A DNA stretch of 38,679 bases from assembly GCA_005885285.1 (NCBI GenBank), contig VAZG01000013.1:1-38679 (forward strand), written 5' to 3'. Made by a program: the position numbers and the translations under genes. Source of the DNA: Alphaproteobacteria bacterium. GTDB lineage: Bacteria; Pseudomonadota; Alphaproteobacteria; Rhizobiales; Xanthobacteraceae. The notes below the pieces were generated by a model. The model worked only from the letters and a program-made list of their open reading frames with translations, ran no database searches and had not been told where the DNA came from. This document shows positions 8,341 through 15,144 of this stretch, piece after piece (the stretch's first letter is position 1; every line of letters begins with the position of its first letter).

Positions 8341-9678
8341 ATGGAAGCCGCGGAGGTTTTCGAGGCCGTGGAAGCCAAGTTCCAGATATTTTTGATCCTG
8401 CTCGGCGTGCTCGCAGGCACGGCGCTGCTCGCCCGACGAGTCAACATCGCGCCCGCGATCCTGCTGCTCGTAGCCGGCATCGCGCTCGCCTTCGTCCCCG
8501 GCATGCCCTCCTTGGAACTGCCGCCGGAATTGGTGTTGCTGGTGGTGCTGCCGCCCTTGATCTATTCGGCCAGCGTCGCCATGAGCTGGCGCGAATTCAG
8601 GCACAATCTGCGTCCCATTATCCTGCTTGCTGTCGGCTGCGTAATCTTCACCGCGTTCGCGGTCGCGGCTGCGACGCATTATCTGATCGGCCTGCCGTGG
8701 GGCACGGGCTTTTTGCTGGGGGCCATTGTCGCGCCGCCGGACGTGGTGGCGCCGCTCGCGATTGCGCGCAAGCTTGGCCTGCCGCGGCGTATTCTCGTCG
8801 TGCTCGAGGGGGAGGGACTGGCCAACGACGCCACCGCGCTGATCCTCTATCGCTTCGCGGTGGTGGCGATCTCGACCGGCACATTCTCGCTGTCGACAGC
8901 ATCCGGCACCTTCCTGGGCATCGTCGCCGGCGAAGTGCTGTTCGGCGTTGCTGTCGGCTGGCTCTCTTTGCGGGCTCGCCATCGCGCCTGCGATCCGCAA
9001 ATCGAGATCACGCTGTCGCTGATCACGCCCTATATCGCTTATTGGCTGCCCCAGCATTTCGGCGGCTCCGGCGTGATCGCGACCGTCGCCTGCGGGCTCT
9101 ACATGAGCTGGAACGGGCCGCTGTTAATCTCTTCCGCCACGCGGCTGCAGGGCATCTTCTTCTGGGACCTCGTGATCTATTTGATTGAAGGCCTGCTGTT
9201 CCTGCTGACCGGCTTTCAAATGCGCTCGCTGTTCGAGAAATCGAAAGCGTTTCCGCTTGACGACATCCTCTCGGTCACCGCCCTGGTCGTAGTGATCATC
9301 GTCATCGCGCGCTTTGCCTGGGTTTACCCGGCGACCTACCTGCCGCGGATGATAAGCAGAGCCTTGCGCGAGCGCGACCCCTCGCCGCCTTGGCAATGGG
9401 TCTTCATCCTGTCGTTCACCGGCGTCCGCGGCGCCGTCTCGCTCGCCGCGGCGCTGGCGCTGCCATTGGCGCTGGCGAGCGGCGAGGCCTTTCCCTACCG
9501 CGACCTGATCCTGTTCGTTTCCTTCGGCGTCATCATTATCACCCTGGTCGGACTGGGGCTGGGATTGCCGGCGGTGGTGCGATGGCTCGGCGTCGCGGAA
9601 GCCATTATCCGACGAGGTGGTCAAGCTGTTGCGGGCGCGCCACGAGATCCGCGTCAACCAGTTGCCGGATTCGCTTGA
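8341..9678 (+). CDS. Na+/H+ antiporter (CPA1), C-terminal tail lost by frameshift
   Basis: A monovalent cation/proton antiporter of the CPA1 family with about 12 hydrophobic segments, the membrane motif APPDVVAP, the GEGLANDAT motif with its conserved Asp, and FTGVRGAVSLAAALALP near residue 365. From about residue 421 (base 9601) the translation turns into non-family sequence ending at 9678, while the usual cytoplasmic tail of these proteins is encoded in the next frame (see 9602-9871). Head (420 residues) plus tail (89) is about 30 residues short of the usual ~540, so I infer a deletion of length 2 modulo 3, not a single-base slip. The membrane part is complete, so transport may survive, with regulation by the tail lost. 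The start is the ATG at 8341, though the ribosome site is weak; a GTG at 8368 is an alternative. Confidence 0.85.
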   Translation: MEAAEVFEAVEAKFQIFLILLGVLAGTALLARRVNIAPAILLLVAGIALAFVPGMPSLELPPELVLLVVLPPLIYSASVAMSWREFRHNLRPIILLAVGCVIFTAFAVAAATHYLIGLPWGTGFLLGAIVAPPDVVAPLAIARKLGLPRRILVVLEGEGLANDATALILYRFAVVAISTGTFSLSTASGTFLGIVAGEVLFGVAVGWLSLRARHRACDPQIEITLSLITPYIAYWLPQHFGGSGVIATVACGLYMSWNGPLLISSATRLQGIFFWDLVIYLIEGLLFLLTGFQMRSLFEKSKAFPLDDILSVTALVVVIIVIARFAWVYPATYLPRMISRALRERDPSPPWQWVFILSFTGVRGAVSLAAALALPLALASGEAFPYRDLILFVSFGVIIITLVGLGLGLPAVVRWLGVAEAIIRRGGQAVAGAPRDPRQPVAGFA

Positions 9679-9871
9679 CCCCGACGCGCACGAGGTCACC
9701 GCGACCGGAATGGCGCTGACTCGGGAATTGATATCGGCGGAACGAAAATTCATCCACGTCCTGCTGCGCGACGGCAAGATCACCGACGAGATCAGGCGGC
9801 GGATCGAGCGCGATCTCGATCTGGAGGAAGCGAGCCTCGCCAACCGCGAGTATCGGAAGATACCGTTGTGA
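9602..9871 (+). pseudogene. Detached cytoplasmic tail of the Na+/H+ antiporter
   Basis: This frame encodes LSDEVVKLLRARHEIR and later RKFIHVLLRDGKITDEI followed by RRRIERDLDLEEASLANRE, the typical hydrophilic C-terminus of bacterial CPA1 antiporters. It is shifted by one frame relative to the antiporter that ends at 9678. An internal ATG at 9617 exists but has no good ribosome site, so I read this as the stranded 3' part of the same gene and not as a gene of its own. Confidence 0.75.
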
Positions 9872-10565
9872 GGTGAGGATTCGAATGTCAAACAGCCAAG
9901 AGGATACGACTCCGCATTTCCGCGGCGCGACGCGCCCGGGTTGATCCAGAGTCGCTCCTCGAAAATAAGAGGGCGCAAGGGAAAGCCGGGTGCGCGATGC
10001 ACCCGCAGCCTCGCGCGCAAACAAAAAGCGCACGAGCGTAGTCGCCACAGGTTCACCGAAACAATCCGGCCTTCCCTGCGCAATGGTTCTACGGCTTATT
10101 CTGCGCTCTCCCCGGTGACCGGGCTCTTTTGCCACCGTCGCTTGCGGATTGTTCACCCGCAAACTTGACGCCAGCATCGGGGCGTCAGGACCACACAGCT
10201 TTGCCGTACGCATCAGTGCCGCTCGTCTTGCGTCACCAACGCGTCCATCGCATCCCGCACCCAACGTCCGTGACGATCGCGATACGTCCCTCTTGTGGGC
10301 ACGGGACAAGCGGAAACATGGTGCTGATTTGGGGTGTTCGGCAATGCCGTCGCCATGCGACAGATTAACACGACGGGCAAATTACGCATGACACGCATGC
10401 GCGATTTGCGACCGGGTGAATCAAACCGCCGCACTGGCTGCGCAGCGAACAGCATCGTTGTTCGATTTGCTCGTCCAAATGGGCAAGTCTTGCGGTGATG
10501 CGGAATGTCGCGATGGGCCACAAGCAGTCGATGTTGGCGATCACGACGGTCCCAGCGTGCGCGCA
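9872..10565. repeat. Gene-free stretch, probable dispersed repeat remnant
   Basis: Nearly 700 bases without a plausible gene: open frames on both strands encode no recognisable protein. The sequence as a whole (for example GTTCACCGAAACAATCCGGC near 10051 and the end GTGCGCGCACTAA near 10558-10570) resembles a repeat I recall as scattered in Bradyrhizobium and Rhodopseudomonas relatives, often next to decayed mobile DNA. This is memory, not a search. The cyanobacterial-like plsY fragment begins exactly where it ends. Confidence 0.4.
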
Positions 10566-11263
10566 CTAAAATTGCGATTTCGTTTTCGATTCTGCTTTCG
10601 ATTTCGGGCTACTTTGCCCCAGGCGTGGCTCTGTCCCAGCCAGTAGCCGCTGAATGTTGGCACGATGGAGCACGATCACGTAAATGCTGCCTGCAATCAC
10701 CAGTAACCGATAGGGCAACGGTTGCTCCAAGCCGCAGATGAGGGCGATCGCAGTCAACGCCGCTACCATCGAACTAAGGGAAACAATCCGAAAAATAGCC
10801 AGCACAACGCCAAAAGCCGTCGCACACCTAAACCTACTGGCCAAGACATCGCCAGCAACACGCCTAGCCCCGTCGCAGCGGATTTGCCGCCTGTGAAATT
10901 CAACCAGATCGAACGACTGTGCCCCAACAACGCGGCAAGTCCGGCCAAGCAAACCGCCCAAGGCACCCAGGTTTGCAGATCAAATGTTGTCGGTGGCGTG
11001 ACGGACGGCAATGTGTAGAACCAATGATAAAACCAGCGCGCGAAGACGATCGCCCCCACTCCTTTCAGCACGTCCACCAGGAGTACCACCAACGCCGGCC
11101 ATTTCCCCAGGGTTCGCAACGCGTTCGTTGCCCCAATGGATTTGGAGCCATGCTCGCGGATATCAATGCCCTTGAGCAGTTTCCCCGCCAGATAGCCCGT
11201 GGGCGTAGAACCGAAGAGATAAGCGATCGCCCATCCAACCACACTCGCTGTCCAGAAAACCAT
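10566..11263 (-). pseudogene. plsY: Glycerol-3-phosphate acyltransferase PlsY, frameshifted, cyanobacterial-like
   Basis: PlsY is an inner-membrane enzyme that acylates glycerol-3-phosphate using acyl phosphate, the first step of phospholipid synthesis. Frame one (from the ATG at 11263 to about 10826) gives FGSTPTGYLAGKLLKGIDIR, GSKSIGATNALRTLGK and LGHSRSIWLNFTGGKSAATG, the three conserved PlsY motifs. The family sequence then continues in another frame (10823 to 10566): ATAFGVVLAIFRIVSLSS and later HRANIQRLLAGTEPRLGQ. Aligning by eye, exactly one base is missing near 10824. The insert after the second motif, the length and the ending LLAGTEP(R/K)xGQ fit cyanobacterial PlsY far better than alphaproteobacterial ones. 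The enzyme would be truncated after ~149 residues, so it is most likely inactive. A native plsY is presumably elsewhere. Confidence 0.8.
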
Positions 11264-11346
11264 GGGATTCACTTCGACGCTCTACTTTCAGGCAATCATC
11301 GTTTGGTCGTCTACCTCTTTGACCGCCATGAGTCATTTTCGGGAAA

Positions 11347-11388
11347 TACGGTGACAGTGCTGGACTGCAGTAATTCTCTGTCACCGTA
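11347..11388. repeat. Perfect inverted repeat, REP-like hairpin
   Basis: TACGGTGACAG (11347-11357) and CTGTCACCGTA (11378-11388) are perfect 11-base inverted repeats separated by 20 bases. GGTGACAG/CTGTCACC hairpins of this sort accompany REP-associated tyrosine transposases in alphaproteobacteria as I recall, but no transposase is present here. It separates the plsY pseudogene from the toxin-antitoxin module and could act as a terminator. Confidence 0.55.
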
Positions 11389-11447
11389 ATTCGCTCGCCC
11401 GAAGCGCCCTGCGCGCCCGGGAGAGTTCTGGACCCTTGCCTTCTGGT

Positions 11448-11477
11448 TTGTAACGCGTTACGTTGTAACGCGTTACG
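11448..11477 (+). promoter_or_regulatory. Tandem palindromic operator of the toxin-antitoxin genes
   Basis: The 15-mer TTGTAACGCGTTACG occurs twice back to back (11448-11462 and 11463-11477). Each copy contains the perfect 12-base palindrome GTAACGCGTTAC. The second copy abuts the antitoxin ribosome site (GGAG at 11477-11480). Toxin-antitoxin operons are normally repressed by the antitoxin or the complex bound to such paired palindromes, so I infer this is the autoregulatory operator. Confidence 0.75.
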
Positions 11478-11491
11478 GAGTGAGAAATCCA

Positions 11492-11704
11492 ATGGCGGCG
11501 CCAGCCGAGAGGATGAGGATGATGCGGCAGCGGAGGCGCGCACGGGGCCTGCGCGAACTGCGTCTCGTGGTGGCCGATGCCCGCTCGCGGGCGGTGCGAC
11601 GACGAGTGGCGAAGCAGGTCGCCGGTCTCGACCCTGATCGCGAGCGCGACGCGCTGCACTGGATCGAGTCAGTCTCCGAGTTTGACACAGATGCAACGCG
11701 GTGA
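11492..11704 (+). CDS. MazE-type antitoxin (DUF3018 family)
   Basis: A 70-residue basic protein: RMRMMRQRRRARGLRELRLV, then VADARSRAVRRRVAKQVAGL, and an acidic end. The first part matches the DUF3018 antitoxins, in which R-x-R-x-RARGLRPVxxWVPD forms the DNA-binding strand and helices; the acidic C-terminus usually wraps and blocks the toxin. The ATG at 11492 follows GGAG (11477-11480) by 11 bases; a GTG at 11480 in the same frame is also possible but overlaps that site. The stop overlaps the toxin start by 14 bases, so the two are translationally coupled. Confidence 0.85.
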   Translation: MAAPAERMRMMRQRRRARGLRELRLVVADARSRAVRRRVAKQVAGLDPDRERDALHWIESVSEFDTDATR

Positions 11705-12020
11705 CGTGGTGATTGTTGCCGCGGCGGGCGACTATGGCAAGCCCCGCCCGGCGGTCATCGTGCAGACGGACGCCTTTCCGGAGAACCATGCTTCTGTGGT
11801 GGTCTGCCAGTTGACGTCCGAGTTGGCGGACGCTCCGGATTTTCGCATCACTATCGAGCCAAAGCCTGAAAATGGATTGCGGCTCGAATCTCAGGTGATG
11901 GCCGACAAGCCGGTCACCGTGAGGCGTGAACGGATCGGGCAGAAGATCGGGCGTCTCGGCAACCAGGATATGGCCCGGCTCGGAATTGCTTTGGCGTTCG
12001 TCTTCGGCCTTGCGGATTAG
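11691..12020 (+). CDS. MazF/PemK-family mRNA interferase toxin
   Basis: A 109-residue protein with the MazF/PemK fold signature: MQRGDVVIVAA at the start, GKPRPAVIVQTD, the LTSELADAP strand region and LESQVMADKPVTVRRERIGQ. The Arg in KPRPAVIVQ and the Ser/Thr after the QLTS strand are the usual catalytic residues of these endoribonucleases, which cut mRNA and stop growth when the antitoxin decays. The ATG at 11691 gives the family start; the longer open frame upstream is out of family and overlaps the antitoxin. No other gene of the operon is seen. Confidence 0.88.
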   Translation: MQRGDVVIVAAAGDYGKPRPAVIVQTDAFPENHASVVVCQLTSELADAPDFRITIEPKPENGLRLESQVMADKPVTVRRERIGQKIGRLGNQDMARLGIALAFVFGLAD

Positions 12021-12368
12021 CAATGCTTCCGGTCCAGTCGACGGACCGCAAGAATCTCGTGCGGCCCTCGGCGGCTTTTTCGAACGCCTCGGCAACGACA
12101 TCGTGCAAAATCGTACAGTGGCGCACGACGGCCGATGCAAATGGGCACTATAGTTTCGCCATGGCGCTATGAGACGGCAGCCAACCAAGCGCTCGGGCCG
12201 CACAAGCTGCGACGGCCTGCGATCTTGCGCTACGCCTCGCCTGCCTTCCCGATTTCGGATGGTCCGGCTGCCCTTCGATTGCGGTCATTTCGATCAATCC
12301 CGGTAATGGCGTGATGGGCCAATTCCGGACTCTGCCTCTTAGTTCTCGTGAGAAATGTTTGAGCCGGC
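12021..12368. other. Gene-free stretch with repeat fragment
   Basis: About 350 bases between the toxin gene and the 3' end of the cupin gene. Open frames here are short and unrecognised. At 12263-12283 there is a 21-base element that recurs with two mismatches at 12959-12979, on the other side of the cupin gene. The sequence around it resembles decayed intergenic repeats and not coding DNA. Confidence 0.45.
12263..12283. repeat. Short direct repeat, left copy
   Basis: This 21-base element (core GCCCTTCGAT, preceded by TCCGG) matches 12959-12979 at 19 of 21 positions in the same orientation. Both copies are preceded by CTTCCCGA. The pair brackets the cupin gene. Confidence 0.6.
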
Positions 12369-12848
12369 CTATCTGAATTCTTGCCCATATTTGAGAGCGA
12401 TCGCGTTGATCTGCTCCCGCGTCAATTCCTTTCGCGGTTCGCCGGGCCGGCTGCAGGTTTCGCGAAAGAAGCCGTCGAGGCCTGGGGGTACCATGATCCA
12501 CAGCAGAACCAGTTCCTGGTCCGGACTACTGAAACCATGCCACGTGTTCTTGGGTATGAAAATCGTTCCACCTCTTTCGCAAGAGCAACGCACATCGTTG
12601 AGTGTGACCGTGCCACTGCCCTCCAGAACGTAGAAGGCTTCGTCTTTGTGGAGGTGTCGGTGAACCGGAATGCCCGAGCCCTTGGGCAGCTGCTGCGTGC
12701 CCAGTCCAAGATTATTGGACCCCGTTATGGGGTCGACCTTGATGAAGATATTGCCGCCATCACGAAAATGGATCAGGTGTTCACCCTCTCCGGCACCAAG
12801 CACATAGCACTGCGGCACCGGTTTGTGCGACTCCTTGCTGTTTGGCAT
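12369..12848 (-). CDS. Cupin-domain protein
   Basis: A 159-residue protein with one cupin barrel. Motif one is GSGIPVHRHLHKDEAFYVLEG, containing the metal-binding H-x-H, a Glu and the final G; motif two is PKNTWHGFSS with the second His. These four ligands would hold Fe, Mn or another metal. Proteins like this include sugar isomerases, dioxygenases and binding proteins, so the substrate is open. The start is the ATG at 12848 with GGAG about 10 bases upstream. It stands alone, bracketed by a short direct repeat (12263 and 12959), which hints at insertion as a unit. Confidence 0.85.
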   Translation of the reverse strand: MPNSKESHKPVPQCYVLGAGEGEHLIHFRDGGNIFIKVDPITGSNNLGLGTQQLPKGSGIPVHRHLHKDEAFYVLEGSGTVTLNDVRCSCERGGTIFIPKNTWHGFSSPDQELVLLWIMVPPGLDGFFRETCSRPGEPRKELTREQINAIALKYGQEFR

Positions 12849-12958
12849 CTCGCGTGCTCCATCGGCTGATATTCAACAATGAAAAACCTACAATAGCAGA
12901 TGCTGCACCACGAGCTAAGCTCCGGGATTACGGCGACAGGAATTACGTCTTCCCGACA

Positions 12959-12979
12959 TCCGGTTGCCCTTCGATAGCG
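12959..12979. repeat. Short direct repeat, right copy
   Basis: Second copy of the 21-base element at 12263-12283, with 19 of 21 bases identical, lying about 110 bases upstream of the cupin gene start. The surrounding 12849-13063 stretch holds no recognisable gene. Confidence 0.6.
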
Positions 12980-13063
12980 ACCTTGCCGCTCCCCGGATTG
13001 GAGTGAAGCGCCAGGACTGGGCTATGTCCGTTCGTCGCATCGGAGCGCTCGAATATGCGAAAC

Positions 13064-13744
13064 CTATTTTGTGTTGCCTCCACCGGAGGGTTGCTCCCAC
13101 TTTCCTTCCAGCTTCTGCTCAAAAATTTGCTCGGCAACACCTTGATGAACTGTCGCGAAGTCCTGCAGCGGGAGCGAAGCAATCACCGTCCTGACGTTGA
13201 AATTCACCCCCTCGACGGAAAGCATTCGGCCGGAGTCTAGTTGATGAATGAAAGTCGGGTCGGCGACAGTCGCGGCCACGCATCCGTTGGCGAAGCAAAT
13301 CGTGTAAGGAACCTGCATTGAGGCGCTCTTGTCGACCGTCAGCTTGATGCCAGGCTGGAGAAAGAATTCTGACGGTATGAAAACTTGCAGCCTTGCGGCA
13401 GGCGCATTTTCTCGTTCGATTAAGTCGACCCTGAGGATGACCTGACCCAGATCGGATTTGCCTTCGATGGTTGTGCGGCAAACCATGTTCGTATCTGCAC
13501 CCTGCACACCCCGGAAGCACAATTTCTTCCAGCGAGAGTAGGTAAGGTCCGGATGCTTCTGTTGTCCCCGCGCCGCGATCTCGGCCTCGGAAAAATCGCC
13601 CGTCGCGGGCACATCACCAAACGGGACGACTTGTTGCGCGCCGCTAACTGTCCCGGCCATTGAGATAAACATTGCGATGGACGTGGCCGCGATCGACCGG
13701 CGCACTCCCGGACCATCAAATGATCGAACGGTGTGAAGCTTCAT
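13064..13744 (-). CDS. Invasion-associated locus B (IalB) family protein
   Basis: A 226-residue exported protein. An N-terminal signal peptide is seen (basic start, hydrophobic AATSIAMFISMAGTVSGA). The mature part carries the IalB-family pattern: WKKLCFRG, MVCRTTIEGKSDLGQ, VFIPSEFFLQPGIKLTVD and ICFANGCVAA, with four Cys that probably form two disulfides. IalB was named for erythrocyte invasion in Bartonella, but family members are widespread in free-living rhizobia, where the role is unknown. It lies 35 bases after the secreted hydrolase gene on the same strand, suggesting a two-gene operon of exported proteins. Confidence 0.85.
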   Translation of the reverse strand: MKLHTVRSFDGPGVRRSIAATSIAMFISMAGTVSGAQQVVPFGDVPATGDFSEAEIAARGQQKHPDLTYSRWKKLCFRGVQGADTNMVCRTTIEGKSDLGQVILRVDLIERENAPAARLQVFIPSEFFLQPGIKLTVDKSASMQVPYTICFANGCVAATVADPTFIHQLDSGRMLSVEGVNFNVRTVIASLPLQDFATVHQGVAEQIFEQKLEGKWEQPSGGGNTK

Positions 13745-13779
13745 CGCAGAACACCTCCGACAAACAGGCGGGTCGCTCT

Positions 13780-14667
13780 CTATCGATGGTTCTTTAGAAA
13801 TTCGCTGACCAGTGGGGCCCAGATTGGAACAGCATCAGCAGAGTCGATCAAAAAGTGGCCGTCTTCTCCGAAATCCGGCAGCAGGTGATACTCGACATTG
13901 CCGCCAGCAGCTTGAAAAGCTGCAGCCAATCGCTTCGAGAGATCGGGCCCGAAATAACTGTCGTTATGGGTGTAAATCCATAACATTGGTATGCGGGCCG
14001 TTCGTCCGAACTGGGCCACCGCTTCGACCAAACGGTCCGGCGCACAATTATTGTTGGGTTTGCCATTGAAATGGCCGCCGCGACCAGCCTCGAAGCCGAT
14101 GATAGCGCGCACTGCTTTTGGATTCTGACTGGCAAGTGCGATCGCGCCCCAGCCGCCACCGGATTGACCGACAACGATGACTTCACCCTGCTTAATGAAT
14201 GACTGAACCGACATGTAGTCGATGACCCACATGTCAAGCGATGCAATCGCTAGTCCAGCATCTCGGAAGTTGGCATCCGAACAATTGCCGACAGCTGAGA
14301 AGAAGAGCCCGAACAGACCTCGCTCCGGCTTTTCGATCGCTGTCGCGCCGTAACCTGGACGCACAGGCGCAACGACCACATAACCCTGCCTCGCGAACCA
14401 AAGTCCGGCGTCGCGAAACTCGATCACGGGAAAGTAGCTCCGTTCCCTTGGATCAAGGGAAACTCCGTGGTTCATCACCAGAAGGGGGAAGGGACCATCC
14501 CCCGCAGGGCGGATCATGTATGCCAACATCGGGAGGGGTGACGGAATTGCCCACATCTCCTCGCGGAGTTGCGAGACCAGGGTGTTCTCTGATTTTTGAT
14601 CGGATGCGGCGCTGGCCGAGTTGGGCAGCAGCAGGACCAGCGTAATGAGCTGTAGGAAACGCTTCAT
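13780..14667 (-). CDS. Secreted alpha/beta hydrolase
   Basis: A 295-residue protein with a signal peptide (MKRFLQLITLVLLLPNSASA). The alpha/beta hydrolase triad is visible: nucleophile S169 in GQSGGG, D236 in YTHNDSYFG and H271 in FGEDGHF. The early NHGVS motif supplies the oxyanion hole, and the layout fits dienelactone-hydrolase-like or peptidase S9/X-Pro esterase relatives. The substrate is unknown. The ATG at 14667 is chosen because it gives the signal peptide and follows a GAG sequence about 8 bases upstream; the frame is open to 14844, but the extra residues are not family-like. Probably cotranscribed with the IalB gene. Confidence 0.83.
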   Translation of the reverse strand: MKRFLQLITLVLLLPNSASAASDQKSENTLVSQLREEMWAIPSPLPMLAYMIRPAGDGPFPLLVMNHGVSLDPRERSYFPVIEFRDAGLWFARQGYVVVAPVRPGYGATAIEKPERGLFGLFFSAVGNCSDANFRDAGLAIASLDMWVIDYMSVQSFIKQGEVIVVGQSGGGWGAIALASQNPKAVRAIIGFEAGRGGHFNGKPNNNCAPDRLVEAVAQFGRTARIPMLWIYTHNDSYFGPDLSKRLAAAFQAAGGNVEYHLLPDFGEDGHFLIDSADAVPIWAPLVSEFLKNHR

Positions 14668-15144
14668 AGGCCACTCGTGCATACGTACGCGGTTGGACGA
14701 GCCCACTGCTCCCGCGCAACGGTAGTCTGAGCCCGACCAGAACGGTACGCTATGCAAAATCGGCCAATGATGGATCTCAGTCGGGTCTTTGCCGGCCAAA
14801 CCGTCGGCATCAGTCTCATGGATTATGAATTGGGCTACTTCCACGATGAGACATGCAGGCTCGAACCACTCGCAGACCCCTTCGAGCCGAAAGTGTTACC
14901 CATGTCTCCGATATGAAACGTAACCTATGTGTCCGGAACGGACCTGTACCGAAGTGGCGCGCCCGACACGATTCTAACATTCGGCCACCGGCGCTCCTGG
15001 CAGCTTTGCAAAACAGGGCACCTTGAGTGCAGCCGTAGTCGGGCGGCCAGAAATCAGTTTCCTTGATTCGTGTTGCGGCCAGCGCTCCCACACGACCAGG
15101 GGCGGCGGCATTCTTCGGACCGCCAAATGCGCGCTTCAACCGAG
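14668..15144. other. Gene-free stretch with insertion-sequence-like remnant
   Basis: About 480 bases between the hydrolase start and the 3' end of the M15-like gene. It contains a tandem motif at 14895-14935 that resembles the end of an insertion sequence. A minus-strand frame (14816-15139) gives a peptide of the kind I recall from decayed repeats in bradyrhizobia, and I do not accept it as a gene. No transposase is present. Confidence 0.45.
14895..14935. repeat. Imperfect direct repeat, possible IS end
   Basis: GTTACCCATGTCTCCG (14895-14910) and GTAACCTATGTGTCCG (14920-14935) match at 13 of 16 positions with a 25-base period. GTTACCCATGT-type repeats occur at the ends of some IS481-like elements as I recall, which would make this a solo end left after excision or deletion. 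Confidence 0.4.

Noticed and set aside
10744..11230. Two copies of the octamer GCGATCGC (10744 and 11223), the cyanobacterial HIP1 motif, in the plsY fragment
   Set aside because: The same octamer occurs in clearly native genes of this GC-rich window (for example at 31415 and 35980), so it cannot be used as evidence for cyanobacterial origin.
11163..12203. A 346-codon minus-strand frame across the plsY start and the toxin-antitoxin genes
   Set aside because: It lies antisense to the toxin-antitoxin genes, is Arg/Ser-rich and matches no family. It is a shadow of GC-rich DNA.
14816..15139. Minus-strand frame of 107 codons before the hydrolase gene
   Set aside because: The peptide looks like translated repeat DNA I recall from bradyrhizobia and lacks a start signal; treated as remnant.
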